DNA of 64,000 nucleotides from NCBI GenBank assembly GCA_903952435.1, contig CAJBFN010000002.1, positions 1 to 64,000 on the forward strand. Reading direction: 5' to 3'. This stretch comes from an uncultured bacterium (lineage in GTDB: Bacteria; Patescibacteriota; Saccharimonadia; Saccharimonadales; Saccharimonadaceae). Shown here in pieces: positions 46,878-57,163 of the stretch. The notes under the pieces were generated by a model. That model worked only from the letters and a program-made list of their open reading frames with translations. It ran no database searches and had not been told where the DNA came from. The stretch's first letter is position 1. Each line of letters starts with the position of its first letter. A program made the translations under genes and the position numbers.

Positions 46878-49742
46878 ATGAAATTCAAAGCAAACACTCG
46901 TCGTAGGGCGCTAGAATATGAAAAAGAATTAGTTCAGACATGGAAATCTGAAAAAACTTTTCAAAAATCAATTGATAATCGCGACAAACAAAATTCGTAT
47001 GTCTTTTATGATGGTCCGCCATTTATTACTGGTGTTCCTCATCACGGAACTTTGCTTTCTAGCCTTGTAAAAGATGTCGTGCCCAGATACCAAACTATGA
47101 AGGGCAAGCGAGTCGAGCGAACTTGGGGTTGGGATTGTCATGGTCTGCCAGCTGAAAATTATGTCGAGAAAAAGCTAGGCATTACTGACCGACATGATAT
47201 TGGTACAAAAATTAGTTTAGAAGATTACATTAAAACTGCTCGTGAAAGTATGGTCGCAACTGGAAACGCTTGGGAAAGTACGGTTGATCGAATTGGCCGC
47301 TGGGTTGATTTTAATGGTGGTTATAAAACCATGGACAAAAAATACATGGAATCTGTTTGGTGGGCTTTTAAACAGTTGTACGAAAAGGGTAAGATTTACG
47401 AAGGCGAACGAGTCTTAATGTACGATACCCAGTGGGCAACACCACTTTCAAAAGCCGAAGTTACCATGGATACTGGCGCCTATGTCGAAGTTACCGATCC
47501 AAGCGTATTTGTAAAATTCAAATTAGACGAAAATCTATATATTTTAGCTTGGACAACTACGCCTTGGACTTTGTCTGGCAATACGGCACTAGCTATAAAT
47601 AAAGACATTGAATATGTTCAGATTGAGGTTAATGGTGAAAATTTAATACTTGCCAAAGATACGCTCGACAAAGTTTTAACCGACGAAAAACACAATAAGC
47701 TTGATTATAAAATTATCAAAACAATCAAAGCCGCAGATTTAATCGGTAAATCTTATCAGCCTGTGTTTAGTGACGGCGAAATTTTAGAAAACTCCAACAA
47801 AATTTGGCAGGCTGATTTTGTTACAACCGAAGCCGGTACTGGCATTGTTCATATCGCGCCAGCCTATGGCGAGGATGACTTTAATTTGGCGCGTGCTAAT
47901 AAAATTCCGGTGGCTCATACAATCGATGATTATGGTAAATATCTGACAGGGCAGTGGTCCGGCCAAGATATTTGGGACGTCAATAAAATTATTGCTAAAA
48001 CTTTACACGAAAATGGTATCGTCTGGAAAATTGAATATATTCGTCATGAATATCCACACAACCCGCGAACTAATCATCGTTTAATTTATCGTGCCCATCC
48101 AAGTTGGTTTTTTGATGTTGATTCTCAGCGTACCGAAATGCTTGAGCAAAATGCTGGAATTAATTGGTTCCCGTCTCATATTAAAAATGGTCGTTTTGAA
48201 AACACGATATTACAAGCGCCAGATTGGAATTTGTCTCGTGACCGTTTTTGGGCAACTGCTATGCCAGTTTGGAAAGGCACAGACGATGAAGGTAATGAGC
48301 ATATCAAAGTTATCGGCAGCTATGCAGAATTAAAAGATCTAAGTGGTGTCGAACTGGAAGATTATCATCGCCCATGGGTTGATGATATTACATTTGAAAT
48401 CGATGGCGTCAGCTACAGCCGCATTGATAAAGTTTTGGATTGTTGGTTTGAAAGTGGATCGATGCCGTTTGCTCAATTCCATTATCCGTTCGAAAATGTT
48501 GAAAAATTTGAAGCCAATTTCCCTGGCGATTTTATCGTCGAATACGTCGGCCAAGTTCGTGCTTGGTTTTACTATGTCCACGCCGTCAGTGTTGGCTTAT
48601 TCGGCAAAAACGCATTCAAGAATGTCATCGTAACTGGCAATATTGCCGGTAATGACGGTTCTAAAATGAGCAAAAGTAAAGGCAACTTTACCGATCCCGA
48701 AGAGTTAATGGACAAATACAGTGCCGACAGTTGGCGATTCTTATTGCTGTCATCACCGCTGTTAAATGGTGAAGATTTTGCCTTGCAAGACAAAGATGTC
48801 GCCGACGTTGCCCGAAAACTTTCAATGATCTGGAATATGTACGATTTCTTTACAATGTATGCCGAAGTTGATAAATGGGAATTTAATGGTGAAGTTACCG
48901 ATCCAAGTGCCGACCTAACTAATCCTCTTGATTTATGGGTGATTAGTCGAATGCATCAATTGATGAATGAAATTGAAAAAAATATGGATACCTATGATAT
49001 TCCAAATGCCCTAAAACCGATTTTGCCGTTTATAGAGGACGCCAGCAATTGGTATGTTCGCCGTAGTCGCCGTCGTTTTTGGAAGGCTGGTGACGACACT
49101 GATAAAAATAACGCCTACCGAACACTTCATTATGTTTTGGTTCGATTATCTGAGGTTTTGGCTCCATTTGTTCCGTTTTTGGCCGAAGAATTGTATCAAA
49201 AAATAACCGGTGGCGAGAGTGTACATTTACTAGATTGGCCAGAAGCTGGTCGAGTTAACGAGCTTGTGACGGCTGATATGGAGTTAGTCCGTGAATATGT
49301 AAATCAGGGCCTCAGTATGCGTGCCAAGCAACAAACCAAAGTTCGTCAGCCCCTTGCTAGTGTTACTATTCCAAAATCTGGTCAATTTGTTGATTTTGCG
49401 GATATTTTAAGCGAAGAATTAAATGTCAAAGAGGTAAAAATAGGCGACGAATTTTCTATAGATTTTAATATAACTCCAGCCCTAAAAAGCGAAGGTTTGG
49501 CTCGTGAAGTAATTCGTCACATCCAATCAGCTCGCAAAGAAGCAGGTCTAAATATTGATGATCGTATTGAATTAGTGTTATCGACTGATGTCGAAGAGTT
49601 AAAACAGGCGATTATCGAACACAAAAAGACGATAACAGATGAAACTTTGGCGACAGATTTTGCCGATATGGGCGAAAAATCATTCCAGATAGATGTGAAA
49701 ATAGACGGTTTTTCACTTAAAATTGCACTTCAAAAAGTATAA
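46878..49742 (+). CDS. ileS: Isoleucyl-tRNA synthetase
   Basis: FYDGPPFITGVPHHGTLL, DGSKMSKSKGNFTDP, GWDCHGLPAENYVEK. Confidence 0.97.
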   Translation: MKFKANTRRRALEYEKELVQTWKSEKTFQKSIDNRDKQNSYVFYDGPPFITGVPHHGTLLSSLVKDVVPRYQTMKGKRVERTWGWDCHGLPAENYVEKKLGITDRHDIGTKISLEDYIKTARESMVATGNAWESTVDRIGRWVDFNGGYKTMDKKYMESVWWAFKQLYEKGKIYEGERVLMYDTQWATPLSKAEVTMDTGAYVEVTDPSVFVKFKLDENLYILAWTTTPWTLSGNTALAINKDIEYVQIEVNGENLILAKDTLDKVLTDEKHNKLDYKIIKTIKAADLIGKSYQPVFSDGEILENSNKIWQADFVTTEAGTGIVHIAPAYGEDDFNLARANKIPVAHTIDDYGKYLTGQWSGQDIWDVNKIIAKTLHENGIVWKIEYIRHEYPHNPRTNHRLIYRAHPSWFFDVDSQRTEMLEQNAGINWFPSHIKNGRFENTILQAPDWNLSRDRFWATAMPVWKGTDDEGNEHIKVIGSYAELKDLSGVELEDYHRPWVDDITFEIDGVSYSRIDKVLDCWFESGSMPFAQFHYPFENVEKFEANFPGDFIVEYVGQVRAWFYYVHAVSVGLFGKNAFKNVIVTGNIAGNDGSKMSKSKGNFTDPEELMDKYSADSWRFLLLSSPLLNGEDFALQDKDVADVARKLSMIWNMYDFFTMYAEVDKWEFNGEVTDPSADLTNPLDLWVISRMHQLMNEIEKNMDTYDIPNALKPILPFIEDASNWYVRRSRRRFWKAGDDTDKNNAYRTLHYVLVRLSEVLAPFVPFLAEELYQKITGGESVHLLDWPEAGRVNELVTADMELVREYVNQGLSMRAKQQTKVRQPLASVTIPKSGQFVDFADILSEELNVKEVKIGDEFSIDFNITPALKSEGLAREVIRHIQSARKEAGLNIDDRIELVLSTDVEELKQAIIEHKKTITDETLATDFADMGEKSFQIDVKIDGFSLKIALQKV

Positions 49743-49758
49743 AATAATTAGCGGGTGA

Positions 49759-49787
49759 GTTGACAATTCATCTCGTTTATGCTAATA
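49759..49787 (+). promoter_or_regulatory. Sigma70 promoter
   Basis: TTGACA - 17 nt - TAATAT with TATGC before the -10 (approximate coordinates). Confidence 0.7.
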
Positions 49788-49815
49788 TTAAAAGTATAAG
49801 GAAATAAAAACAAAA

Positions 49816-50007
49816 ATGTCACTATTAAACTATTTACAGCCACAAAAAATTGATGAAATGTCCGACGAATTTTATGATGGTCGAATGACTGATGATCAAA
49901 TTGAATTAAATGACCAAATTGACGAAGATTCATTAGAGCAATTTTGGGATAAAGTTGTTGATGATATTCATAAAGACCCCAGTTGGTTTAACTTTGACGA
50001 TAAATAA
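49816..50007 (+). CDS. Small acidic hypothetical protein
   Basis: 63 aa; preceded by promoter, followed by terminator. Confidence 0.65.
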   Translation: MSLLNYLQPQKIDEMSDEFYDGRMTDDQIELNDQIDEDSLEQFWDKVVDDIHKDPSWFNFDDK

Positions 50008-50012
50008 TAAAT

Positions 50013-50038
50013 AACGAGCCTAAAAAGGCTCGTTTTTT
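50013..50038 (+). terminator. Intrinsic terminator
   Basis: AACGAGCC-taaaaa-GGCTCGTTTTTT. Confidence 0.85.
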
Positions 50039-50067
50039 AAACATAACTGTTTTATAATATTTATGTA

Positions 50068-50967
50068 ATGTCCGGTAAATTGGAAAACAAAAAAATAACA
50101 CAAAAATCTTTCTGGAAAGTCACAGCCAATGTGGCCAAGTTATTGTTTGTTCCGCACCACGCCAATAATTACAAGCCACATATTATTCGTAATTATGGAA
50201 TAATCTTGGTCCTCGCGACGGTTATTGGGTTAAATTTTGGCTATAATGCTATCAAGACTGGTGATGTTTTAGGCCAATCAACCGAGGTTACGATTAGTTT
50301 ATTATTGGACCAGACTAATTTGCAGCGACAAAAATCCGGTTTGCAGCCATTGGCTTTGAATGACAAACTTGACCAAGCAGCTTATTTAAAAGTTCAGGAT
50401 ATGTTTGCCGAGCAATATTGGGCCCATAATGCGCCCGATGGTACTCAGCCTTGGAAGTGGTTAGGCGATGTCGGCTATAACTATGATGAAGCTGGCGAAA
50501 ATTTGGCTAAAAACTTTACAACCACATCTGCTGTCGTCAAGGCTTGGATGGATTCACCTGAGCATCGGGCAAATATCTTAGAGGCAAATTATAGCGAAGT
50601 TGGTTTTGCGGTGATGGATGGCCAACTGGATGGCAAGCCAGCTTCAATTGTGGTGGCGCTTTATGGCGCGCCAGCTAGTAGCGCGGTTCTCGGTATGAAT
50701 CGCTTTAATGGGGCAGATTCTATTGGGCGGGTAGGCATGCTGGACAAATTTGGTATCGCAATGCGTTCTGTTACATCGGTTATGTTGTTTTGTATCGGTG
50801 TTATTATTCTAGTTATGTTGGTTTCTTTTGCGGCACATTTCAAGCGACATAAATTACCAAAGAAACTGGCAAAATCTTGGCGTAAAAATCATGGGATGTA
50901 TAAGGCAGTTGGACTAGCTGTATTTGCTACGGCTTTGATTTTAATCAGCAGCGTCGGACAAATATAA
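50068..50967 (+). CDS. CAP-domain (SCP-like) membrane protein
   Basis: LLDQTNLQRQKSGLQPLALNDKLDQAAYLKVQDMFAEQYWAHNAPDG, MDSPEHRANILEANYSEVGFAV. Confidence 0.88.
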   Translation: MSGKLENKKITQKSFWKVTANVAKLLFVPHHANNYKPHIIRNYGIILVLATVIGLNFGYNAIKTGDVLGQSTEVTISLLLDQTNLQRQKSGLQPLALNDKLDQAAYLKVQDMFAEQYWAHNAPDGTQPWKWLGDVGYNYDEAGENLAKNFTTTSAVVKAWMDSPEHRANILEANYSEVGFAVMDGQLDGKPASIVVALYGAPASSAVLGMNRFNGADSIGRVGMLDKFGIAMRSVTSVMLFCIGVIILVMLVSFAAHFKRHKLPKKLAKSWRKNHGMYKAVGLAVFATALILISSVGQI

Positions 50968-51053
50968 ATCTATAATCTACTCAAGGGCGTTGCATCAGCA
51001 GTCCTAATCTGTTATAATCAACAATCGATTAGTAAAAATAATAAGGAATCATT

Positions 51054-51362
51054 ATGAAAAAAGCAGTCGTTAAGATCGGTGGAAAACAATTTATTGTCGC
51101 CGAAAAAGAGACCCTACTGGTGGACCTCCTCCAGGAAGGCACAAAAGAGCTCACGCTTGATGCACTGTTGGTTATCGATGGCGATAAAACGCAAGTCGGC
51201 ACACCAACTGTTGAAGGGGTCAAAGTAACCGCCGTGGTTATCGAAGATCTTGTCAAAGGTGAAAAAGTTCGAGTAATTCGCTATAAAGCGAAAAAGCGCG
51301 TCCACAAAGAAAACGGACACCGCCAAAAGTATAGCAAAATCGAAATTACTTCAATCAAATAA
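51054..51362 (+). CDS. rplU: 50S ribosomal protein L21
   Basis: KAVVKIGGKQFIVAEKETLLVD; KKRVHKENGHRQKYSKIEI. Confidence 0.95.
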   Translation: MKKAVVKIGGKQFIVAEKETLLVDLLQEGTKELTLDALLVIDGDKTQVGTPTVEGVKVTAVVIEDLVKGEKVRVIRYKAKKRVHKENGHRQKYSKIEITSIK

Positions 51363-51370
51363 TTTCCACA

Positions 51371-51400
51371 AAATCCCCGCCTAAAAAGCGGGGATTTTTA
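51371..51400 (+). terminator. Intrinsic terminator
   Basis: AAATCCCCGC-ctaaaaa-GCGGGGATTTTT. Confidence 0.85.
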
Positions 51401-51460
51401 ATTATAAACTCTAAGACGCTCGTGGTATAATAGACCAAAAGGATAAGGGTAATATTAACA

Positions 51461-52228
51461 GTGGCGACGATTATAGCTGTGACTAATCAAAAGGGCGGTG
51501 TGGGTAAAACAACCACGGCTGTTAATTTGGCTTATTATTTAGCAAAATCTGGCAAAAAGACGCTTTTGGTTGATTTTGATCCACAAGGTAATGCAACCAG
51601 TGGCCTGGGCGTTGACAAGCAAGCTTTGACATTAACAATGGCTGATGTAGCTATGGAGTCGGCGACGCTGGATCAGGTTACTCTGGATACGGCTTATAAA
51701 AATTTATTTTTAGCACCATCAGTGCCATGTTTAGCGGACGTCGAAGTTCAACTGGCTCAGGCTGAAAAGCGTTTTTCGCGCCTAAAGATGGCAATTGAAA
51801 AAAGCGAAGGGGCATATGACGTAATCGTAATTGACAGTCCGCCAAGTCTTAGCTTACTGACCGTCAATGGCCTGATAGCTGCAAAATATGTATTGTTGCC
51901 GGTTCAGGCTGAATTTTACGCCCTGGAGGGCCTGGGCCAGCTACTCGAGACAATGAAGTTAGTCCGCAAGATGATGAATCCAACTTTGGAATTATTGGGT
52001 GTTCTACCGACAATGATGGACAGGCGCACAACTTTAAGCGGCCAAGTTCACGAAGAGATTAAAAAACATTTTCCTGGTAAAGTTTTTGAAACTACTATTC
52101 CGCGTAATATTCGTCTAGCCGAGGCTCCAAGCCATGGTTTGCCAATTGGCGCATATGATCAGTTTTCAAAAGGCGCCAGGGCTTATAAGGCATTTGCAAA
52201 GGAGGTAATTGGTCGTGCCAGTATCTAA
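51461..52228 (+). CDS. parA: ParA/Soj chromosome partitioning ATPase (GTG start)
   Basis: IAVTNQKGGVGKTTTAVNLAYYL. Confidence 0.95.
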   Translation: MATIIAVTNQKGGVGKTTTAVNLAYYLAKSGKKTLLVDFDPQGNATSGLGVDKQALTLTMADVAMESATLDQVTLDTAYKNLFLAPSVPCLADVEVQLAQAEKRFSRLKMAIEKSEGAYDVIVIDSPPSLSLLTVNGLIAAKYVLLPVQAEFYALEGLGQLLETMKLVRKMMNPTLELLGVLPTMMDRRTTLSGQVHEEIKKHFPGKVFETTIPRNIRLAEAPSHGLPIGAYDQFSKGARAYKAFAKEVIGRASI

Positions 52229-53117
52229 ACAAAAGATTCAAAAACATGGTTTAGGTCGAGGCTTTTCTAGCTTAATTCCAACTGATTTATTAGATGAGTC
52301 TTTTGACCCGACAGCCGATCAAGATCAGCAGATTAGTGAACTACGTCAGATAAAACTTGATCAGATTCATGCTGATCCAGATCAACCCAGAAAGGTTTTT
52401 GAACAAGATGCCTTGGACGATTTGGCAGCTTCTATAGGGCATCACGGCGTCTTGCAGCCCATAATAGTAACTCCGGACAGCACTGGCTATAAAATTGTTG
52501 CCGGCGAGCGTCGATATCGTGCCGCCAAGATTGCGGGTCTAGATAAAATTCCAGCATTAGTTCGAACTTTAACTGATCAGCACAGGCTAGAATTATCTTT
52601 GATTGAAAACTTACAACGTGCTGACCTAAACGTAATGGAAATTGCCACAGCTTATTTAAAATTGCGCGATCAGTTTAATATGACCCTGGAAGAAATACGC
52701 AAAAGTGCCGGTGTTAAATCGATCAGTGCTGTCTCTAATAGATTGCGCTTGTTGAAATTACCTAATATCGTAATCGAAAAGTTAGTTGATGGCAGTATCA
52801 CCGAGGGTCAGGCTAGGCCGTTAATTATCCTTGACGAAGAAACCGTTGGACAAGTGCTAGATAAGATAATTAAAGAGGATTGGAGCGCTCGCCATATTGA
52901 GCAATTTGTTAATAATTACAAAAAGAATCTTGATAATAAGGAATTAACTAAAACTAAGCGAATTACGGCCAATCCTTATGAACCACAGCTAAAAAAGTTA
53001 CAGTCGAAATTAGGTTCGGGTGTTAACATTACTATTAATAATAAGGGTGCTGGTTTTATAAAAATCAAATTCAAAGACGAAGAAGAGTTTGAGCGGTTAC
53101 AAAAAATAATTTGTTAA
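52209..53117 (+). CDS. parB: ParB/Spo0J partition protein
   Basis: GLGRGFSSLIP, DQIHADPDQPRKVF, IVAGERRYRAAKIAGL, LIENLQRADLNVMEIA. Confidence 0.95.
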   Translation: MVVPVSKQKIQKHGLGRGFSSLIPTDLLDESFDPTADQDQQISELRQIKLDQIHADPDQPRKVFEQDALDDLAASIGHHGVLQPIIVTPDSTGYKIVAGERRYRAAKIAGLDKIPALVRTLTDQHRLELSLIENLQRADLNVMEIATAYLKLRDQFNMTLEEIRKSAGVKSISAVSNRLRLLKLPNIVIEKLVDGSITEGQARPLIILDEETVGQVLDKIIKEDWSARHIEQFVNNYKKNLDNKELTKTKRITANPYEPQLKKLQSKLGSGVNITINNKGAGFIKIKFKDEEEFERLQKIIC

Positions 53118-53118
53118 T

Positions 53119-53718
53119 TTAGAACCCGCGTATTTTGTCAAACGGAAAGATTCGCATACTAACCGGGCCGATAACATCGTAAAGTGGAATTGTGCCAAGG
53201 CCGTTGCGTGAATCGTATGAGTAATTTTCTTGGCGATGGTCACCTGACACGAATAATTCACCATTTGGCACAGTTGTGTCAATTTTACCGCTAGTTGGGG
53301 CACCTGGTTCGCCATTATTAGCATCATCAGGGTTGAAACCGTTAGGGTTAGCTTCGTTAAAGACGACATACTTGCCATCTTTTAATATTACACGTTCGCC
53401 GGCAAAAGCAATTACTCGCTTTACGATATATTCATCACCGATACCTTGTGAATATTTTGGGTTTTTGAAAACGATTATTTGGCCGCGTTCTGGTGTATAT
53501 GTTTTATTTTGTAATTGAGCCCAAGTTGCAGGCAGGCGACTAACGATTAGGCGGTCATTAGTGTATAAGGTTTTTTCCATACTGGCACCGACTACGCTGA
53601 AACTTCGAAAAACAAAAGAATTTATTAAAAGCGTGCCAGCTATGATGCATGCCATAAAAATAGTAATACTAATGGCATCTTTTAAAAAAGGGTGCCGCTT
53701 GAAAAAACTTGCTTCCAT
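53119..53718 (-). CDS. lepB: Signal peptidase I
   Basis: VVGASMEKTLYTNDRLIV, YIVKRVIAFAGE, VSGDHRQ. Confidence 0.93.
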   Translation of the reverse strand: MEASFFKRHPFLKDAISITIFMACIIAGTLLINSFVFRSFSVVGASMEKTLYTNDRLIVSRLPATWAQLQNKTYTPERGQIIVFKNPKYSQGIGDEYIVKRVIAFAGERVILKDGKYVVFNEANPNGFNPDDANNGEPGAPTSGKIDTTVPNGELFVSGDHRQENYSYDSRNGLGTIPLYDVIGPVSMRIFPFDKIRGF

Positions 53719-53818
53719 ATATAATAACTATACATTGGTTGACTGTTTATAACTAGAGATAAGCTAATGTTTAATGTTCCAAAATGGTACAAAGTTCGGT
53801 ATAGTAGATGAAGTATTT

Positions 53819-55504
53819 ATGAATAAACCCGAAAAACGAAAAGTTTCGATTGATGGCTTTATCCCTCGAAGGGCTGGCGACCAGCTTGGTGGTCTGCATA
53901 ATCTTGATCGTAAAAAAATAGTTAAATCGAACATTTTAGAGCCAAAATTAATGCATACTACTGGCAGTAATTTGACGCGTGATCTTGGGCAGGTTAATTC
54001 TGGTTATGATTTAGCAAAGGCTAATATTTCTGATGAGATCGAAATTAGCATTCCTGAAAATGATAATTTTTTTACGGACAAACCTAAAAAGCTCAGTCGC
54101 AAAGAGAAAAAACTTCTAAAAAAGCAAAATAAAAAGCCTAAATCTTTAACTAGGCGGATTGTAAAATGGACGATATTGACTATTGTTTTGGCATTAGTTG
54201 GTTTTGGTGGTTATTTTGGTTATAAATTTATGAGCGCTGGTAATAACATATTTCTTGGCGGCAACTTATTTGGAATTTTGCAAACTAGCCCAATAAAAAA
54301 GGATGTTAATGGTCGAACTAACTTTCTAATTTTAGGCACATCCGAGGATGATCCGGGTCATGAAGGCGCTAGCTTAACTGATTCGATGATGGTTGTTAGT
54401 ATTAATCAAGACAAAAAAGATGCCTATATGTTCAGTATTCCGCGCGATTTATATGTCGAGTATGGCATGGCTTGTAACTCTGGTTATCAGGGAAAAATAA
54501 ATGAATATTTTAGCTGTTCTAATCAAGGTGATTCTGTTTCGGACGAGCAAGATCGCTTAAGTCAGACTCAAAGTTTTATTGGTGGTATTTTTGGCCTAGA
54601 TATTCAATACAGCATACATGTCAACCAGACCGTTATCAAAGAAATTGTTGATGCAGTGGGCGGTGTTGATGTTGATATTCAAGGCAGTGGTGACGCGCCT
54701 GGTATATTAGATCGTAATGCTGACTGGCGCTGTAATTATACTTGTTATTATGTGCAGTATGATAACGGCGTTCATCATTTAGACGGCGAACATGCGCTGT
54801 ATTTGTCGATGGCACGCGGGCATGAGGCTCCAACTTACGGCCTGTCTAGATCTAATTTTGATCGCGAAATAAATCAACAAAAAATCATCATGGCCGTCAA
54901 GGATAAAGCCGTCAGCACAGGTATGATTACAAATCTTAGCGCTATTACTAAATTGATTGATGCTTTGGGCAATAATCTACGAACAAATATAAAGATAGAA
55001 GAAATCCGTACTCTTATGCAAATTGGTGGCGAAATAAAGGCTAGTGACGTGCATTCGATAAGTCTAATAGAGGGTAACGAAAAGGTTATGACGACCGGCA
55101 TGTATGGCGATGCTAGTGTGGTTATGCCATCGGCTGGAATATTCCAATACGACGACCTAAGGGTGTTTATTCAAAAGAATTTGACAAATTATGCTGTATT
55201 CAACGAGGCGGCGTCGGTCGCTGTCTTGAACGGTTCGGGCATTGGCGGTTTAGGTCAGCGCGAGGCTAACAAATTAACCGATGCCGGTTTTAATGTAATT
55301 ATAGTCAGCACTGCGCCCGATGGTAGTATTGCTGAAACAGAGAGGATTGCGATTTATCAGATAGGTGATAATGATGATGGCGGTGATGCAACTGCTAAAA
55401 AGCTAGCCGAGATGTTTAATGTATCGTTATTAAAATCAGATCCACCAGTTCCAGTTAGTGGTGATGTTAAATTTGTTGTTATTTTTGGGCCAGCTAGTAA
55501 CTAG
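53819..55504 (+). CDS. LytR-CpsA-Psr family protein with LytR C-terminal domain
   Basis: NFLILGTSEDDPGHEGASLTDSMMVVSINQDKKDAYMFSIPRDLYVEY; ORF start 53774, start at 53819 preferred. Confidence 0.92.
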   Translation: MNKPEKRKVSIDGFIPRRAGDQLGGLHNLDRKKIVKSNILEPKLMHTTGSNLTRDLGQVNSGYDLAKANISDEIEISIPENDNFFTDKPKKLSRKEKKLLKKQNKKPKSLTRRIVKWTILTIVLALVGFGGYFGYKFMSAGNNIFLGGNLFGILQTSPIKKDVNGRTNFLILGTSEDDPGHEGASLTDSMMVVSINQDKKDAYMFSIPRDLYVEYGMACNSGYQGKINEYFSCSNQGDSVSDEQDRLSQTQSFIGGIFGLDIQYSIHVNQTVIKEIVDAVGGVDVDIQGSGDAPGILDRNADWRCNYTCYYVQYDNGVHHLDGEHALYLSMARGHEAPTYGLSRSNFDREINQQKIIMAVKDKAVSTGMITNLSAITKLIDALGNNLRTNIKIEEIRTLMQIGGEIKASDVHSISLIEGNEKVMTTGMYGDASVVMPSAGIFQYDDLRVFIQKNLTNYAVFNEAASVAVLNGSGIGGLGQREANKLTDAGFNVIIVSTAPDGSIAETERIAIYQIGDNDDGGDATAKKLAEMFNVSLLKSDPPVPVSGDVKFVVIFGPASN

Positions 55505-55527
55505 TTCGTGATATACTGGTAACAGAT

Positions 55528-56337
55528 ATGGATTTTTTAAAGATTGTTAAACGTCGCTCTTTTTTGCACGAGTTTACCTATATAGCATTAAATGTCGCTT
55601 TGGCTGTTGGTCTGATGTTTATCGTCAGATATGCTAATTCAATTTGGCCAGCTTTCTTTTTATTACTGCTTAGCAAATGGCGAGTTTTGGCAGTTCGTCC
55701 CAGGTATTGGTTTGCTAATATTCAAAGTGACCTTGTCAGCCTGATAATCGGCATCAGTTTTATAGTTGGCTTGTATAACTTAAACAATGCCAGTATTGGT
55801 GATGTCAGTTTATGGGTTTCGCAGATTTTATTTACCTTGGCATACATAGCATGGTTGCTGTTTTTGCGACCACATGCAAAACAAAAATATGTCATTATGC
55901 AGGCTGGTGTGGCGTTGTTTTTTGGAATTTCGACGATATATTCAATATCTTATGGTTGGTCGGCTTCGTTGGTCGTTTTGATGGTTTGGTTGGTTGGTTA
56001 TGCGACTGCCAGACATACACTAAACAGTTATGAAGAAGAGCCGCATATGGTACTTTTAAGCTTGGCCTGGTCGTTGATATTAATCGAGATCGGCTGGATA
56101 GCTTATCATTGGACGATTGCTTACAGGATGCCAATCATTAATGGTATTTTATTGCCACAAGTTTCGATCATTACACTTTGTTTCGGTTTTTTAAGCTTTA
56201 AGGCCTATGACTCATTTGTTCATCATCAAAAAGTTCGCATGCAAGATATTTTACTTCCACTTATTTTTACAATCAGCATTATCGCTGTTTTAATCTTGGC
56301 ATTTAATAATGTCAGTATTAGCGCAACTAATATTTAA
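55528..56337 (+). CDS. Hypothetical polytopic membrane protein
   Basis: 269 aa, many hydrophobic segments. Confidence 0.7.
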   Translation: MDFLKIVKRRSFLHEFTYIALNVALAVGLMFIVRYANSIWPAFFLLLLSKWRVLAVRPRYWFANIQSDLVSLIIGISFIVGLYNLNNASIGDVSLWVSQILFTLAYIAWLLFLRPHAKQKYVIMQAGVALFFGISTIYSISYGWSASLVVLMVWLVGYATARHTLNSYEEEPHMVLLSLAWSLILIEIGWIAYHWTIAYRMPIINGILLPQVSIITLCFGFLSFKAYDSFVHHQKVRMQDILLPLIFTISIIAVLILAFNNVSISATNI

Positions 56338-57163
56338 TTAATGATAAAATATAGCCAGTTTGTTTTGCTAGCATATATTGGTGTTTATGAGCATAATCGG
56401 TCAACGCGTCATGTTGGCGCGGATCGGCTTCTAGTATAAGGTAACTGCCAGCTCTTTGTAGTTTTTCGGCTTGGCGAATTAGCTTTTTAATTAGCGCCAT
56501 GCCATTATCTTTGGCAAATAAGGCCTTGGTTGGCTCGTGGTCGGTCTCGGATGACCTATCCCAGCTTTTATCGACATACGGAAGGTTGGCAATGATGATA
56601 TCGGGGCGCTCGTTGATGTTTTCAAGTAAATTGCCACTAGTTATGTCCAGGTCAGCACGTAATTTTACGGCATTAAATCTGGCGACGCGTAGTGCATCGA
56701 TTGAAACGTCAGATAATGTTACTTCCAGTCGTGGAACTTCTAGTTTTGCAGTAATTCCCAGACAGCCGCTGCCAGTGCCGATATCTACCAATGTCACTTC
56801 GTTGTTTTTAAAATCTGGTTGTTTGCAAATCGACTTTACGACATCAATTATATCTTCGGATTCGGGGCGGGGAATTAACACGGCTTTGTCGGTAAAGAAT
56901 TTGCGGCCGTAAAATTCTTTGTATTTCAAGATGTATGACATTGGGATATTTTTAAGTCGTTTTTTAAACATCCGATTGATTGCTCGCAGTTGTTTTGGAC
57001 TAATAATTTTTTCGGGGTGAGCGTGCAAATATGTGCGCTCGACTTCTAATATATTAGTCAAGATTAATTCACAATCTAACACAGCCGTGATTATTTCGGC
57101 TTCTAATAGTTTTTTGGTGGCTTCAACCAGCCAACTTTTAATTGTTGCTGGCGTTTTCGGCAT
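56327..57163 (-). CDS. prmC: Release factor glutamine methyltransferase
   Basis: [29 protein letters not shown] (NPPY-like site reads NLPY). Confidence 0.9.
   Translation of the reverse strand: MPKTPATIKSWLVEATKKLLEAEIITAVLDCELILTNILEVERTYLHAHPEKIISPKQLRAINRMFKKRLKNIPMSYILKYKEFYGRKFFTDKAVLIPRPESEDIIDVVKSICKQPDFKNNEVTLVDIGTGSGCLGITAKLEVPRLEVTLSDVSIDALRVARFNAVKLRADLDITSGNLLENINERPDIIIANLPYVDKSWDRSSETDHEPTKALFAKDNGMALIKKLIRQAEKLQRAGSYLILEADPRQHDALTDYAHKHQYMLAKQTGYILSLIKY

Noticed and set aside
52209-53117. parS site near parAB
   Set aside because: No TGTTTCACGTGAAACA-like sequence noticed; needs a motif scan.
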